This document shows positions 8,841 through 17,365 of a stretch of DNA of 35,531 nucleotides, one piece after another. Source of the DNA: Paracrocinitomix sp040880585. Its GTDB lineage: Bacteria; Bacteroidota; Bacteroidia; Flavobacteriales_D; Crocinitomicaceae. Below the pieces are notes generated by a model. The model was not told the DNA's origin. It searched no databases and worked only from the letters and a program-made list of their open reading frames with translations. The stretch spans positions 1 to 35,531 of the forward strand of contig JBBDID010000020.1 of NCBI GenBank assembly GCA_040880585.1, written 5' to 3'. Numbering within the stretch: the stretch's first letter is position 1; each line of letters begins with the position of its first letter. The position numbers and the translations under genes were made by a program.

Positions 8841-9443
8841 ATGAACCACTTTCTGTATTTTAGCAGGATTGTGTTAAAGCTAAAAAAGATCATTTATTAT
8901 TGCTGGCTATCTCTGGTGATCGCTGTATTGCTGTTGTTTATTATAAAACCATCTTATTTCACACCGGGTTTTATTGCGGGATTTTTAGCGGATTATTCTT
9001 CTGGTTTGTTGGGGATTTACTTTCTCGCCTCTCTACTTCGAGGGCTTTTTCTTATTCCCAGCACTCCTTTTGTTTTGGCAGGGGCAATATTGTTTCCGGA
9101 ACACCCTGCTCTGGTGATTACCATTTCCATGATAGGGATACTTTTCGGAGCAACAGCAATTTATTATTTTTCAGATAGCTTGGGGTTTAGTAAAAAACTA
9201 GAAACAAAGTATCCTAAGCAACTTAAAAAATGGCACGATCGATTAAATTCTCCACGGGCAAGTTTAATTGTAATCGCCTGGTCATTTTTTCCTTTGGTGC
9301 CTACTGATTTGATTTGCTATGTGGCGGGAATTGTCAGGATGCGTTTTTTATACCTGATTGCAGGAGTATTTATCGGTGAAATGGTGTTGGTTTATTGTTA
9401 TGTAGTATTAGGGGCTGGGTTATTTGAATATATTTTGGGATGA
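8841..9443 (+). CDS. TVP38/TMEM64 (DedA/VTT superfamily) membrane protein
   Basis: A 200-residue polytopic inner-membrane protein with hydrophobic segments at about 18-36, 50-70, 75-110, 140-160 and 170-195. The VTT (SNARE-associated) signature is visible: LLRGLFLIPSTPFVLAGAILFP (re-entrant loop, about 65-86) and FFPLVPTDLICYVAGIVRMRFL (about 149-170). Relatives are implicated in lipid scrambling or undecaprenyl-phosphate recycling and in membrane homeostasis. The start at 8841 is the first ATG. It is transcribed divergently from the OmpA-like gene (93 bp apart) and ends at a strong hairpin shared with the convergent hydrolase gene. Confidence 0.85.
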   Translation: MNHFLYFSRIVLKLKKIIYYCWLSLVIAVLLLFIIKPSYFTPGFIAGFLADYSSGLLGIYFLASLLRGLFLIPSTPFVLAGAILFPEHPALVITISMIGILFGATAIYYFSDSLGFSKKLETKYPKQLKKWHDRLNSPRASLIVIAWSFFPLVPTDLICYVAGIVRMRFLYLIAGVFIGEMVLVYCYVVLGAGLFEYILG

Positions 9444-9447
9444 AAAT

Positions 9448-9476
9448 AATCCAGCCCCGTTAGACGAGGCTGGATT
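9448..9476. terminator. Strong bidirectional hairpin between convergent genes
   Basis: AATCCAGCC pairs perfectly with GGCTGGATT. A C/A mismatch and an inner CGT/ACG continue the stem around a TAG loop. It begins 5 bp after the stop of the TVP38-type gene and faces the 3' end of the hydrolase gene at 9614. The T-tail is short on both sides. The remaining 137 bp up to 9613 show no gene. Confidence 0.65.
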
Positions 9477-9613
9477 TCCATGAAAAAATCTACTATTAAT
9501 TATGCTTACTAAATAATAATAGTCCAGATTGATCTCTCTTCAATCCTACATCAAATTAATGATGTTAGTTGTATGACACAATTTTAACGAAAAAGTTACA
9601 GCAACACAGAAAA

Positions 9614-10507
9614 TTATTTCCGAATAAATGTTAAAAAGGCAGAGATATAATTATTCAGTCCCATTTTTAGAGGAACGTCTGCATGATCGGCCGAATCAAT
9701 GCGCCAGGCTTCTTGATATTGCCCCGAGTAATTATCATAGATAAGCTCACCGTTAGAAATAGCTACATAACTATCTTCTTTTCCATGCAGCCACATGAGG
9801 GGAACTTCAACCTCTTTTATGTTTTCAACATTATTAAAATCAAGGGAAGTGATAAAATCGCTATCTGTGTTCAATAAGGTAGAAGACTGGGTAATGTTAT
9901 CAACCGAAGCCAGAGGGGACTCAATAATTAATTTAGAAGGAATAAAATCAGAGCGATATGCCGCTCTGTGAATTAAGGGTATTGCTCCTAAACTAAAACC
10001 ATAGTACACCGTTTTTTCTCCGCTTGCTCCTTTTGAAATTAACCAGTCTATTCCTGCGTCTGCATCTTCAATCAGCCCTTGTTCAGTTGAGGAGCCTTCA
10101 GACATACCGTATCCCCGGTAATCAATCATGAATACCCCATAGTTATACAAACCTCCCGTATGTGCCAACAAAGCTTGACGTGTCCAGTAATAATCCATGT
10201 GGCGAGCCTGTCCGTGACAAAAATAAATAATCGTGTCAGTTGAAATGTTCGTCGTATCACCCATATATAAACCATAAATATTGTAGACTTCTCCGCTTTC
10301 ATTATCAATTGAAGGTATTTTTATCAGGTATTGTTCAAGCGGGTTGGGAAGATAGTTAGGAGGGATAATGATCTCCGGATCATCATATTTTTCAAAATCG
10401 TATTTCGTCAATTTTTCAGAAGGGAAAGCCAATTGATCCAGACTCACTTTTTTGCAAGCAGGCAAACAAATAAAAATAAGCAGATGAAGAATAAGTACTT
10501 TTTTCAT
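9614..10507 (-). CDS. Alpha/beta-hydrolase lipoprotein
   Basis: A 297-residue lipoprotein of the alpha/beta-hydrolase fold. I choose the ATG at 10507 because it overlaps the stop of the preceding gene as ATGA and starts a lipoprotein signal (MKKVLILHLLIFICLPAC, lipid on Cys18). An upstream ATG at 10558 would spoil this signal. Catalytic features: an oxyanion-hole region FCHGQARH (about 96-103), nucleophile Ser172 in GFSLG, Asp244 in HGKEDSY and His274 in SADHADVP. Family members include esterases, peptidases and lipases; the substrate cannot be read from the sequence. Lipid anchoring puts it at the outer or inner membrane. Coupling to the beta-barrel lipoprotein upstream suggests a shared envelope role. 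Confidence 0.85.
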   Translation of the reverse strand: MKKVLILHLLIFICLPACKKVSLDQLAFPSEKLTKYDFEKYDDPEIIIPPNYLPNPLEQYLIKIPSIDNESGEVYNIYGLYMGDTTNISTDTIIYFCHGQARHMDYYWTRQALLAHTGGLYNYGVFMIDYRGYGMSEGSSTEQGLIEDADAGIDWLISKGASGEKTVYYGFSLGAIPLIHRAAYRSDFIPSKLIIESPLASVDNITQSSTLLNTDSDFITSLDFNNVENIKEVEVPLMWLHGKEDSYVAISNGELIYDNYSGQYQEAWRIDSADHADVPLKMGLNNYISAFLTFIRK

Positions 10508-11181
10508 TTTTTTGAAAATGTATAACGGTAACCTAAATAGAATCCGGTTGCCCCCCACTTGCCTAAAATACTTTGGTAAGGAACAAAGGCAAATGAGTTG
10601 TCAACGTTTGGTGCAATAAACTTGAACTCCGTAAAAAGCTGCCAGGGACGTTTTTTCCCTTTAAAGACATGCCCTATTTGCGGACTAAATATCCAGTGAT
10701 GTGCTTGCTCTTGTTCATGTGCCATTGTTTTTTTTAGTTCAAAATAGTTGTTCACCCCCACATAAAAATAATTCTTTCTTTGACCGTAATTCCAATAGGC
10801 ATTTAAGTCAAGTATTGGCCATAATCGAGCAGATTTAGCTTCAAAATTGTAAATAAAATTGAAGGATGGAGATACGGACAGGTTGGGTCTGAATTTCTGT
10901 TGGTGGAGCAATCGATATGTTACTCCTGCATCAATTTGTGCGTTGCCGAATAAGGCGGCAGTTGTATGCCAGGCGCCGTGAACGGTTAGGTTTGAGTCCA
11001 ATCCATACCCCACTTCAATACTACTCATTGGAAGGGGGATGGGAGCGCCTGCAAATTCAATTACGGGCCCGCCTATCGAAGCACCAACAGCAAGTGATTT
11101 TTTTTCTAAAGGCTCAACAAAACGACTAGGGGCACAGGCCGTAAGGCAAACAAAAGCCACTAAAATAATGCACATCCTCAT
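10504..11181 (-). CDS. Beta-barrel-like lipoprotein of unknown function
   Basis: A 225-residue protein with a lipoprotein signal MRMCIILVAFVCLTAC (lipobox Cys16). Alternating amphipathic strands follow, ending in an aromatic-rich GFYLGYRYTFSKK, as in small outer-membrane beta-barrels. I see no named domain. Its stop codon overlaps the start of the hydrolase gene (ATGA, 4 nt), showing translational coupling. About 100 bp with a terminator separate it from the zincin gene upstream, so it is probably the first gene of a two-gene unit. Lipoprotein plus barrel is an unusual reading, so the lipidation call is weaker than the envelope call. Confidence 0.65.
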   Translation of the reverse strand: MRMCIILVAFVCLTACAPSRFVEPLEKKSLAVGASIGGPVIEFAGAPIPLPMSSIEVGYGLDSNLTVHGAWHTTAALFGNAQIDAGVTYRLLHQQKFRPNLSVSPSFNFIYNFEAKSARLWPILDLNAYWNYGQRKNYFYVGVNNYFELKKTMAHEQEQAHHWIFSPQIGHVFKGKKRPWQLFTEFKFIAPNVDNSFAFVPYQSILGKWGATGFYLGYRYTFSKK

Positions 11182-11214
11182 AATACAAAGTTAATATTTA
11201 AGAAACGTAAGAGA

Positions 11215-11251
11215 AATAAAAAAATGCTGCACCCTTGATTAGGCACAGCAT
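11215..11251 (-). terminator. Intrinsic terminator after the zincin lipoprotein gene
   Basis: On the minus strand an ATGCTG/CAGCAT stem, extended by two G-T wobbles and two C-G pairs to 10 bp, is followed by a run of seven T. It lies 32 bp after the stop codon of the gene at 11283. Confidence 0.8.
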
Positions 11252-11282
11252 ACTAATGATTTTCCTCCTGAGTGATTCCGAC

Positions 11283-12017
11283 TTACTTCCCGCCATTTGC
11301 CTTGAGGTCATCTATACATTGATTGTCTAATTCAATAGTTCCGCCCCCTCCTATATTATTCAGCACATTATTGGTTTCAGCGGTATAGTACATCAGACAA
11401 TCCTCATTATCACAATGCCCTGCATGATTAGGGTCTTCATGATCTTGTGTCATAGGAGTGCCATTGTTTACCAACCCTAACAAGTGACCAAATTCATGTT
11501 TAAGAATAACGGTTTCTAATTTTTCAGTAGAGGGTTGTCCCAATCCGCCTGAATAATCGTCAACAGTACTTTTAAATATTGCCATTGAACTGGGGCCATA
11601 AGCAATCCCCAGGGTTTTATTATTGTCCGTATTCTGATTAAATTCTTTATCGGCATAGAAAATAAACATAGTCACGGTGTTATCTTTTGTGAACTGTGTT
11701 CTGTGTTCGTCTTCAATGCTGCGTATGTCATCTGCAGAATAGGTATTATTTGCGTTGACCGGAAGACTTCCATAAATGAATGAAATACCCTCCGGCTTAT
11801 TTAAACGGGCATTCAAGAAAGCCAAAGCATTGTCTATGGCAGCCTCATTGGGCTTGTAACCGTCAATGTATTTTACTTCTATGATCAATTTATCATATTT
11901 TTCAGCGGATAAAAAGTCTGACGGTTTCTCGTCTATTTGTATAAGTGGCTCATCTTTTTGACAAGTTGAAAAGATAAAGACCAGAAAAAGAAATGCAATT
12001 TGAACTATACGTTTCAT
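11283..12017 (-). CDS. Zincin metalloprotease lipoprotein
   Basis: A 244-residue lipoprotein. I choose the ATG at 12017 because it starts the lipoprotein signal MKRIVQIAFLFLVFIFSTC (Cys19); an in-frame ATG at 12068 adds 17 unlikely residues. The zinc site HEFGHLLG starts at His174 (HExxH 174-178). It is followed by a His/Cys-rich segment H-x-D-x-N-H-A-G-HCDNEDCLM (193-209), which holds a Met-turn candidate and a paired-Cys motif like that of archaemetzincins. This fits the membrane metalloproteases annotated in flavobacteria. It would act in the periplasm or at the surface. It is a single gene: a terminator follows it, and 141 bp separate it from the receiver gene upstream. The substrate is unknown. 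Confidence 0.8.
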   Translation of the reverse strand: MKRIVQIAFLFLVFIFSTCQKDEPLIQIDEKPSDFLSAEKYDKLIIEVKYIDGYKPNEAAIDNALAFLNARLNKPEGISFIYGSLPVNANNTYSADDIRSIEDEHRTQFTKDNTVTMFIFYADKEFNQNTDNNKTLGIAYGPSSMAIFKSTVDDYSGGLGQPSTEKLETVILKHEFGHLLGLVNNGTPMTQDHEDPNHAGHCDNEDCLMYYTAETNNVLNNIGGGGTIELDNQCIDDLKANGGK

Positions 12018-12158
12018 AGGGGGATGTTTTGATTTATATAAAATAAAGATTACCCGGGAACTTTCCAAGCTTGGGAACGACCAATTTAAAGGTTAACTTT
12101 AAACTCAATCCGGAATCTTGACATTCAAATGGTTTTTATAACTTCATTTGATTCACAA

Positions 12159-12587
12159 TTAAGCTACTTCTTGATACAGTGCTTTCTGTAAGAGCGAACC
12201 AATACGGTTGGTGGTATTTACGTTTTTATCTACGTATTCATAGATACCAGACTTCATCAATTCAGCCGCTTTGTGTGCATTTCTCATGGCACTGACAACA
12301 ATAATTTTACAATCCGGACAGTGAATTTTAGCTTCTTTGATCACATCCTCTGCTGAAAGCACATCATCCTCTTCTTTATTTTCAAGAAAGTAATCGAGAA
12401 TCATAAAATCGGTGTCGTCATCTAATTCTTCAATGCATTCATGTGCATTGTAATAAGACTGTATCTCACAATCAAAATTCTTTTGAACCGAGTTATTGCA
12501 AATATTTTTAACATATCTGCTCAACATTTGGTTGTAGTATTTATCATCTTCTACAATAACAATCTTTATTTTCTTTTTGTGTAACAT
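12159..12587 (-). CDS. Stand-alone response-regulator receiver protein
   Basis: A 142-residue single-domain receiver. Acid pocket residues are Glu13-Asp14-Asp15 (IVEDD), the phosphorylated Asp65 is in MILDYFLEN, the Ser/Thr switch is Ser99 (VVSAM) and the conserved Lys121 is in YVDKN. There is no output domain, so it acts by protein contact, as a phosphate sink or as a phosphorelay intermediate. It lies 161 bp downstream of the NtrC-type activator gene and has its own predicted sigma-54 promoter (12619-12634) and tandem upstream sites. This puts it under that activator. The probable phosphodonor is the Hpt domain of the hybrid kinase at 14145. Confidence 0.9.
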   Translation of the reverse strand: MLHKKKIKIVIVEDDKYYNQMLSRYVKNICNNSVQKNFDCEIQSYYNAHECIEELDDDTDFMILDYFLENKEEDDVLSAEDVIKEAKIHCPDCKIIVVSAMRNAHKAAELMKSGIYEYVDKNVNTTNRIGSLLQKALYQEVA

Positions 12588-12618
12588 AGCTGTAGCTTTT
12601 TTGTTCAGTATATAAGTA

Positions 12619-12634
12619 TACGAAAGCTATGCCA
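12619..12634 (-). promoter_or_regulatory. Putative sigma-54 promoter P1
   Basis: Minus-strand TGGCATAGCTTTCGTA. The -24 element TGGCA is perfect, and ten bases lie between its GG and the -12 dinucleotide, which is GT rather than GC. The predicted start point gives a leader of roughly 20 nt to the receiver gene at 12587. It is the promoter-proximal partner of the tandem sites at 12701-12733. Confidence 0.5.
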
Positions 12635-12666
12635 TCCACTTTGTTTTGTGAAAACCCCAGTGTTTA

Positions 12667-12692
12667 TGGGGGGTATGGAAAAATCCACCCCA
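12667..12692. other. G/C-rich hairpin between P1 and its upstream sites
   Basis: TGGA/TCCA closes an AAAA loop and, after a bulge, GGGG pairs with CCCC. It lies between the -24 box and the upstream activator sites and has no T-tail. It may be a spacer structure or part of the end of the activator gene's transcript. Confidence 0.3.
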
Positions 12693-12700
12693 ATAAAAAT

Positions 12701-12733
12701 TCCCAAAATGAAAAACTGTATTTCAGAATGAAA
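12701..12733. promoter_or_regulatory. Tandem activator sites for P1
   Basis: TTTCAGAATGAAA (12721-12733) is a perfect TTTCA-N3-TGAAA dyad. TCCCAAAATGAAA (12701-12713) keeps the full right half and part of the left. Centres are 20 bp apart and lie 74 and 94 bp upstream of the -24 GG of P1. The same layout recurs at P2 and P3. These are probable binding sites of the NtrC-type activator encoded at 12749-14095. Confidence 0.55.
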
Positions 12734-12748
12734 AGATATAATGGTGTT

Positions 12749-14095
12749 TTATTCGTCCTCTTTCAACAAGCGATACACGGTAGTTTGACCAATATCTAGC
12801 TTTTCAGCCACTTTTTTTGTGCTCTGATCATATCGTTCCATAAACAGTTTAACGATTTTACGCTCATATTCACGCATAGACAATTCTTTAGATAAAATAT
12901 CGGGCAATATATCATCCGTCCCCAAAGAAATATCATCAGCTTTAATACTGTCTGAGTCACTCATAACAACTGCTAGCTCCATCACAGATTTTAGTTCACG
13001 AACATTTCCCGGCCAACGATAGGATTGTAGCTTAGAGCGGGCATCTTTGTCCAGATTTTTCGCAGGCATTTCATTTTGTCGGGTAAATTCATCTATAAAA
13101 TATTTAGCGAGTAGGAGGATATCATTTCCCCTTTCAGATAAAGGAGGCAGATGTATGGGCAATCCCAATAAACGATAATAAAGATCTTCTCGAAAATTAC
13201 CCGCTTTCACCTCTTGTTGTAGGTTTTTATTGGTGGCTACTATAATCCGGCAATTGATTTTGATAGGTTTGTTACTACCGATCAATGTTACTTCTTTTTC
13301 TTGTATCGCCCGCAATAACTTGGCTTGAAAATGGATGTCCATCTCAGCAATTTCATCAAGAAATAAGGTGCCATTTTGCGCTTCAAAAAATTTTCCGATT
13401 CGCTTGCTAATCGCACCGGTAAAAGCACCCTTTTCATGTCCAAAAAGTTCACTTTCTATGAGTTCTGATGGAATTGCCGCCATGTTAACAGCTACAAAAG
13501 GTCCGTCTTTACAAAAAGAATTGTAATGGATCGCCTTGGCAACTACTTCTTTTCCGGTTCCGGTTTCACCACTGATTGATACCGTGATATTGTTCGTTAC
13601 TGCTTTGCTCATCAAATCAAATACTTTTTTAATCGAAGGGCTAGCGCCTATGATCGATTTTTCGAAAGCATATTTACCTTGAAGTTCATGCTTCAGTTGG
13701 TTCACTTCATTTTTTAGGCCGGTTTTTTCTTCCAGTTGTCGCACGGTATGTAATAAGCGATTTTTGATGCTCTTGGATTTTACCAGATAATCGGAGGCAC
13801 CTTCTTTGAGGAGTTCAACTGCCACTTCAATTTCATCTTGCTCTGAAATGATAATTACTTCTATTGCCGGATTATATGATTTGATGGATTTCAGTAATTC
13901 GGATCCCAACATATCCGGTAAACGATAATCAACGGTGACAACATCCGGAAAAGCATCCAGTGCCTTTAAGGCATCTTTACCGGTAGTAAAGCTTTGCACT
14001 TCATAATTTGGAATCAAAGAGAGGTTGTGACATAATAATTTGTTGTACCACTCATTGTCTTCCACTACAAATAAGGTAAAAGGTTTGTCTGCCAT
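12749..14095 (-). CDS. NtrC-family sigma-54-dependent response regulator
   Basis: A 448-residue activator with three domains. The receiver (about 5-120) has an acid pocket at Glu12-Asp13, phospho-acceptor Asp56 (VTVDYRLPD) and Lys106. The AAA+ sigma-54 activation domain (about 145-370) has Walker A GETGTGKE (176-183), the sigma-54 contact loop GAFTGA (223-228), Walker B LFLDEIAEM (244-252) and Arg-rich motifs. The Fis-type HTH (about 410-446) ends STKKVAEKLDIGQTTVYRLLKE. An intact GAFTGA means that it opens sigma-54 promoters with ATP. It starts 49 bp after the hybrid kinase gene and is co-transcribed with it, so that kinase is its likely partner. The TTTCA-N3-TGAAA pairs in this cluster are its likely operators, giving autoregulation through P2. 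Confidence 0.95.
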   Translation of the reverse strand: MADKPFTLFVVEDNEWYNKLLCHNLSLIPNYEVQSFTTGKDALKALDAFPDVVTVDYRLPDMLGSELLKSIKSYNPAIEVIIISEQDEIEVAVELLKEGASDYLVKSKSIKNRLLHTVRQLEEKTGLKNEVNQLKHELQGKYAFEKSIIGASPSIKKVFDLMSKAVTNNITVSISGETGTGKEVVAKAIHYNSFCKDGPFVAVNMAAIPSELIESELFGHEKGAFTGAISKRIGKFFEAQNGTLFLDEIAEMDIHFQAKLLRAIQEKEVTLIGSNKPIKINCRIIVATNKNLQQEVKAGNFREDLYYRLLGLPIHLPPLSERGNDILLLAKYFIDEFTRQNEMPAKNLDKDARSKLQSYRWPGNVRELKSVMELAVVMSDSDSIKADDISLGTDDILPDILSKELSMREYERKIVKLFMERYDQSTKKVAEKLDIGQTTVYRLLKEDE

Positions 14096-14144
14096 TGGAT
14101 AAAAAATTAATTCTTAAGATAAGCAAAAGTATAAGACCCCACAA

Positions 14145-16643
14145 TTAATTCGCTTTAGTTTGTTCTATTTCATGTTTTGCTTCTTCAATAGCATTATTTG
14201 CTGCTTGAATGGCAGCCTCCACTTGCTTTTTCATGTTTTTTGGCACCTTCTCTTCGCGGCAGGTATTTTCAATAGATTTGAGCAGTGTGTGTAGTTCTTT
14301 TGCCCCCAGATGACCTGCGGGAGAGGCTATTTTATGGGCGTGATCGGCTAGCTGTACCCATTCTTTTTCTTTTAAGCTTTTTTGCATACGTTGAATCCCA
14401 TTTTCTGTTTCTTCTATGAAAGTGGCGAGCATATTCAGGTAAAAAGGTTCATCCCCTTGAGCAATCTCTTTTAATTGGCTAAAATCAAGATGGTGGTTTT
14501 TAGTTGGATCTATTTTTTTTGACTTCCCTCTTTTATTTTCAGGGGAAGTATTATTATCCTTAGAGACGCTCAAGACCTGCTCAATAGCTTTCAATAGATC
14601 ATTCTCTTGATAAGGTTTAGCCAAAAAACCATCCATACCGGCCTCTTTATAAGTATCACGGTCTTCTTCGGTCACCGCAGCTGTTAAGGCAATTATTGGG
14701 GATTGACTGGATTTGAGATTCTCTTTTCTTATGATTTTTGTGGCTTTAATTCCATTGATTTCCGGCATTCTGGCATCCATTAATATGATATCAAATTTTT
14801 CTTCTCCCGCCAGTTTTATCGCCTCTTTACCGTTAGTGGCCTCCTTAAATGTACAGGCGTATTTGGTGAGGATGTTGCTCAACAGTCGACGGTTGAATAC
14901 CTCGTCATCCACAATCAAAATGTGAAGACCTTCTAATGAAATGTTCAACTCAATTTGTTCGGTGGGATCTTTTAATTTAAGATCTTTCTCGGCACCTACT
15001 ACATAAGGAATCTCCAATTCAACACAAGTGCCCACACGTGGTTCACTGGTCAATTTAATATTTCCTCTGTGCAGATCCACCAACATTTTTACAATGGCAA
15101 GCCCCAAACCTGTTCCTCCATAAGTTCTGCTTGTGCTGCTTTCAGCCTGCACAAACTCTTTGAATACTTTTTTTAACTGTTTTTGATTCATCCCTATACC
15201 AGTGTCAATCACTTCTATTTTCAGAATGCAGGATGATTGGTCTGAGCATTCGGCTTCTGCCCGGATTTGAATGCCTCCTTCATCTGTAAACTTGATGGCA
15301 TTACTAATCAGGTTGAGCAATATTTGCCGCAAGCGATAAGGATCCCCCAATAATATTTCCGGAATAGAATCATCTAACTCTACAGAAACGTGCAGTTTCT
15401 TTTTTTCTACTGAGTTTCTCATGAGTTCTTTGAGGTCAGTAATGAGCTCCCGAGGGTTGAAGCCAATCAACTCCAGTTCCAAGTGGTTGGCCTGAAGCTT
15501 ACTGAAGTCTAGAATTTCATTAATGAGGTACAGCAAATGGTCGGCTGATTTTTGCACCATTTCAATCTGTTCTCTCTGTTGTTTGTTTAGGGGGCCTTGT
15601 GCAATTTGCTCAGTGAATCCCGAGATGGCATTCATGGGTGTACGCATTTCATGACTCATATTGGCCAGAAACCGCTCTTTCGTATAAGCAAGATCCTCAG
15701 CTTCAGATTTGACCTTGTTCATGGCTTTTCGATATCTCCGGCTTCCTCGCACATAGTTCATAAAAATGTATGCCATAAAAAGCACCAATAAACCAATTGC
15801 TATAGAAAAGATGGCGATTTGCCGTTTCGTTCTGTCAATGATTTCAATTGCTGCACGGTTTTCCCTTGCAATATTTTTCAACTCACTTTTCCTCAAGTCA
15901 TCAAGCATACGGTAAATTCTGTCACTAATTTGCTGATCCTTTATGATCAGTTCCATCTCTTTTGCTTTAATTGCCGCTTCAATGATTTCCTCTTCTTCTT
16001 TAATTTGAAGTACTTGATTTTCTAATGCATTTAATGATATTTCATCTCCCAATTTTTCTTTTTGGAGGTCGAGATCTTTTTTAAATAACCATCTGAGAAG
16101 GATATTCCTTTCTTCAGAAGTATCAGAATTATTTTTTTTGACATCTTCCCCTACTTGAAACATAACCTTTCTCAAAACTTTACCAATGCGGTATTTGTCG
16201 CGCAACAAAAGAAGGTCTTCGAGTATTTTTATTTTTGTGCGCACCAGGGTATCCAATGAATCTAGCTGAACTGAAGAGTGAGTCATTTCATGGGTAATTT
16301 CATGGAGGGCGGTTAATCGATAAAAAGTGCGATTTTTTGCTTTTTCAAATTGATCAATAAATAAACTGTCTGGGATTAAACTAAAGGATTTCACAGAAAT
16401 TTCTGCGTCGTTGAGGTCATTTTGTAGCGCTTCTGCGGTAAGCAAACGGGCATCTGGCCTGGTGGTTTCAGACACTCCTTCTAAAATTCCTGTGAACTGA
16501 CGGTAGGCATACGTTCCCGTAATGACAACCATAATTAACAAAAGCAGCAGAATCAATGTGACTTTAACAATAAAAGATTTTCTACTTCCCATTTTTTTAA
16601 TTTCTTCTGAATAATTGGTTGAGGCACTTTGTAAAACACTCAT
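14145..16643 (-). CDS. Hybrid sensor histidine kinase with receiver and Hpt domains
   Basis: An 832-residue membrane kinase. The transmembrane segments (about 25-45 and 276-298) enclose a helical periplasmic sensor of about 230 residues, rich in coiled-coil heptads. HisKA has His331 in ANMSHEMRTPMN. The HATPase has the N box NLISNAIKF (444-452), G1 DTGIGM (480-485) and G2 GGTGLGLAI (509-517). The receiver has Asp623 in LMDARMPEING, and the C-terminal Hpt has His770 in ADHAHKIASPAGHLG. All elements of a His-Asp-His phosphorelay are in one chain, and the final Asp would be supplied by the NtrC-type regulator encoded 49 bp downstream or by the stand-alone receivers. The signal is unknown. An internal ATG at 16592, just before the first membrane segment, is a possible start. 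Confidence 0.95.
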   Translation of the reverse strand: MSVLQSASTNYSEEIKKMGSRKSFIVKVTLILLLLLIMVVITGTYAYRQFTGILEGVSETTRPDARLLTAEALQNDLNDAEISVKSFSLIPDSLFIDQFEKAKNRTFYRLTALHEITHEMTHSSVQLDSLDTLVRTKIKILEDLLLLRDKYRIGKVLRKVMFQVGEDVKKNNSDTSEERNILLRWLFKKDLDLQKEKLGDEISLNALENQVLQIKEEEEIIEAAIKAKEMELIIKDQQISDRIYRMLDDLRKSELKNIARENRAAIEIIDRTKRQIAIFSIAIGLLVLFMAYIFMNYVRGSRRYRKAMNKVKSEAEDLAYTKERFLANMSHEMRTPMNAISGFTEQIAQGPLNKQQREQIEMVQKSADHLLYLINEILDFSKLQANHLELELIGFNPRELITDLKELMRNSVEKKKLHVSVELDDSIPEILLGDPYRLRQILLNLISNAIKFTDEGGIQIRAEAECSDQSSCILKIEVIDTGIGMNQKQLKKVFKEFVQAESSTSRTYGGTGLGLAIVKMLVDLHRGNIKLTSEPRVGTCVELEIPYVVGAEKDLKLKDPTEQIELNISLEGLHILIVDDEVFNRRLLSNILTKYACTFKEATNGKEAIKLAGEEKFDIILMDARMPEINGIKATKIIRKENLKSSQSPIIALTAAVTEEDRDTYKEAGMDGFLAKPYQENDLLKAIEQVLSVSKDNNTSPENKRGKSKKIDPTKNHHLDFSQLKEIAQGDEPFYLNMLATFIEETENGIQRMQKSLKEKEWVQLADHAHKIASPAGHLGAKELHTLLKSIENTCREEKVPKNMKKQVEAAIQAANNAIEEAKHEIEQTKAN

Positions 16644-16890
16644 TTGTTATCATATTATCAGGTGAATACACATAAAAACAAGTTAAAAAAGAAACGTCAG
16701 ATAGAATCGGGCATTTGAAAGCTCTTTTTTTGCTTTGATCCTCTTGTAGCGTTGTTTTCATCATTTAAATTGAATCCTTTGGTTTTTTTCGATCACATTT
16801 AATAAATCGCCTGTAAGTAACTGTAATAGGTTTGCTGTTTTATGTACCCACAGAGATTGATTTATAATAATCCTTCTTCTTTTCTTTGGT

Positions 16891-16906
16891 CTCTAAACTT
16901 ATGCCA
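16891..16906 (-). promoter_or_regulatory. Putative sigma-54 promoter P2
   Basis: Minus-strand TGGCATAAGTTTAGAG. The -24 half is perfect; the -12 half keeps the G but has A for C, so this is the weakest of the three candidates. It resembles P1 closely (TGGCATARnTTTnG). It would drive the kinase-activator operon. Confidence 0.4.
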
Positions 16907-17004
16907 TGAATTGGGAAATAAAGATTAAAAGCAATTAAACACTGATTATCAATCTGTTTATAAACAAGATTACTCGTTCATACGGTAAATAAATAAGCTT
17001 TTTC

Positions 17005-17037
17005 TTTCAGAATGAAGTGTTTTTTTTCATTCTGAAA
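17005..17037. promoter_or_regulatory. Tandem activator sites for P2
   Basis: TTTCAGAATGAAG (17005-17017) and TTTCATTCTGAAA (17025-17037) are two TTTCA-N3-TGAAA dyads with centres 20 bp apart. They lie 106 and 126 bp upstream of the P2 -24 GG. Together they also form a 12-bp inverted repeat that could look like a terminator for the gene at 17046, but no T-tail follows on the minus strand. Confidence 0.55.
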
Positions 17038-17045
17038 AGATTGAG

Positions 17046-17297
17046 TTACGAACTACCTCTTTTCTCTTGCGCTTTAATTTCTTCTTTGACGGAATGAATC
17101 TTCTTTTTTCTTTTTTGATACCAAATGATCCCAAAAATGATCATAATCAAAGGAATTACGATTAAAACAAGCACAGTGGCCGGGCTTTCCCAAAGAGGGG
17201 GCTCGTTATCAACTTGTATCTCCCTTGGTCTTTGCCCATAGAGAAAGGGAGGATATAAACAAGCAAGGAATAAAATTATCTTTTCTATCTGTCTCAT
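17046..17297 (-). CDS. Small membrane protein of the sigma-54 cluster
   Basis: An 83-residue protein with an N-terminal signal peptide (MRQIEKIILFLACLYPPFLYGQ) and a second hydrophobic helix at about 42-60 (TVLVLIVIPLIMIIFGIIWY), followed by a Lys/Arg-rich tail. Its topology is probably a short periplasmic N-terminus of about 20 residues, one membrane helix and a cytosolic tail of about 22 residues. I do not recognise a family. It is the last gene of the run receiver (17680), small protein (17366), this gene, with a gap of only 68 bp, so it probably belongs to the transcript started at P3. It could modulate the neighbouring kinase in the membrane, which is inference from context only. Confidence 0.6.
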   Translation of the reverse strand: MRQIEKIILFLACLYPPFLYGQRPREIQVDNEPPLWESPATVLVLIVIPLIMIIFGIIWYQKRKKKIHSVKEEIKAQEKRGSS

Positions 17298-17365
17298 AAG
17301 TTTAATGTACTAAAATCAAAAATGAATATCAAGGGGAACTATATTTTGCTTTGTCGCATAAAACA

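Larger units (their letters stand above)
16644..17045. other. Non-coding leader and control region of the kinase-activator unit
   Basis: About 400 bp without a convincing gene. It holds the P2 sigma-54 candidate at 16891-16906 and the tandem activator sites at 17005-17037. If P2 is right, the kinase mRNA has an untranslated leader of about 240 nt. I found no TAnnTTTG box or T-tailed terminator in it. Confidence 0.5.

Noticed and set aside
17005..17037. Inverted repeat TTTCAGAATGAA/TTCATTCTGAAA as a terminator of the small membrane protein gene
   Set aside because: No T-tail on the minus strand, and each arm is itself a TTTCA-N3-TGAAA dyad that recurs upstream of two other genes.
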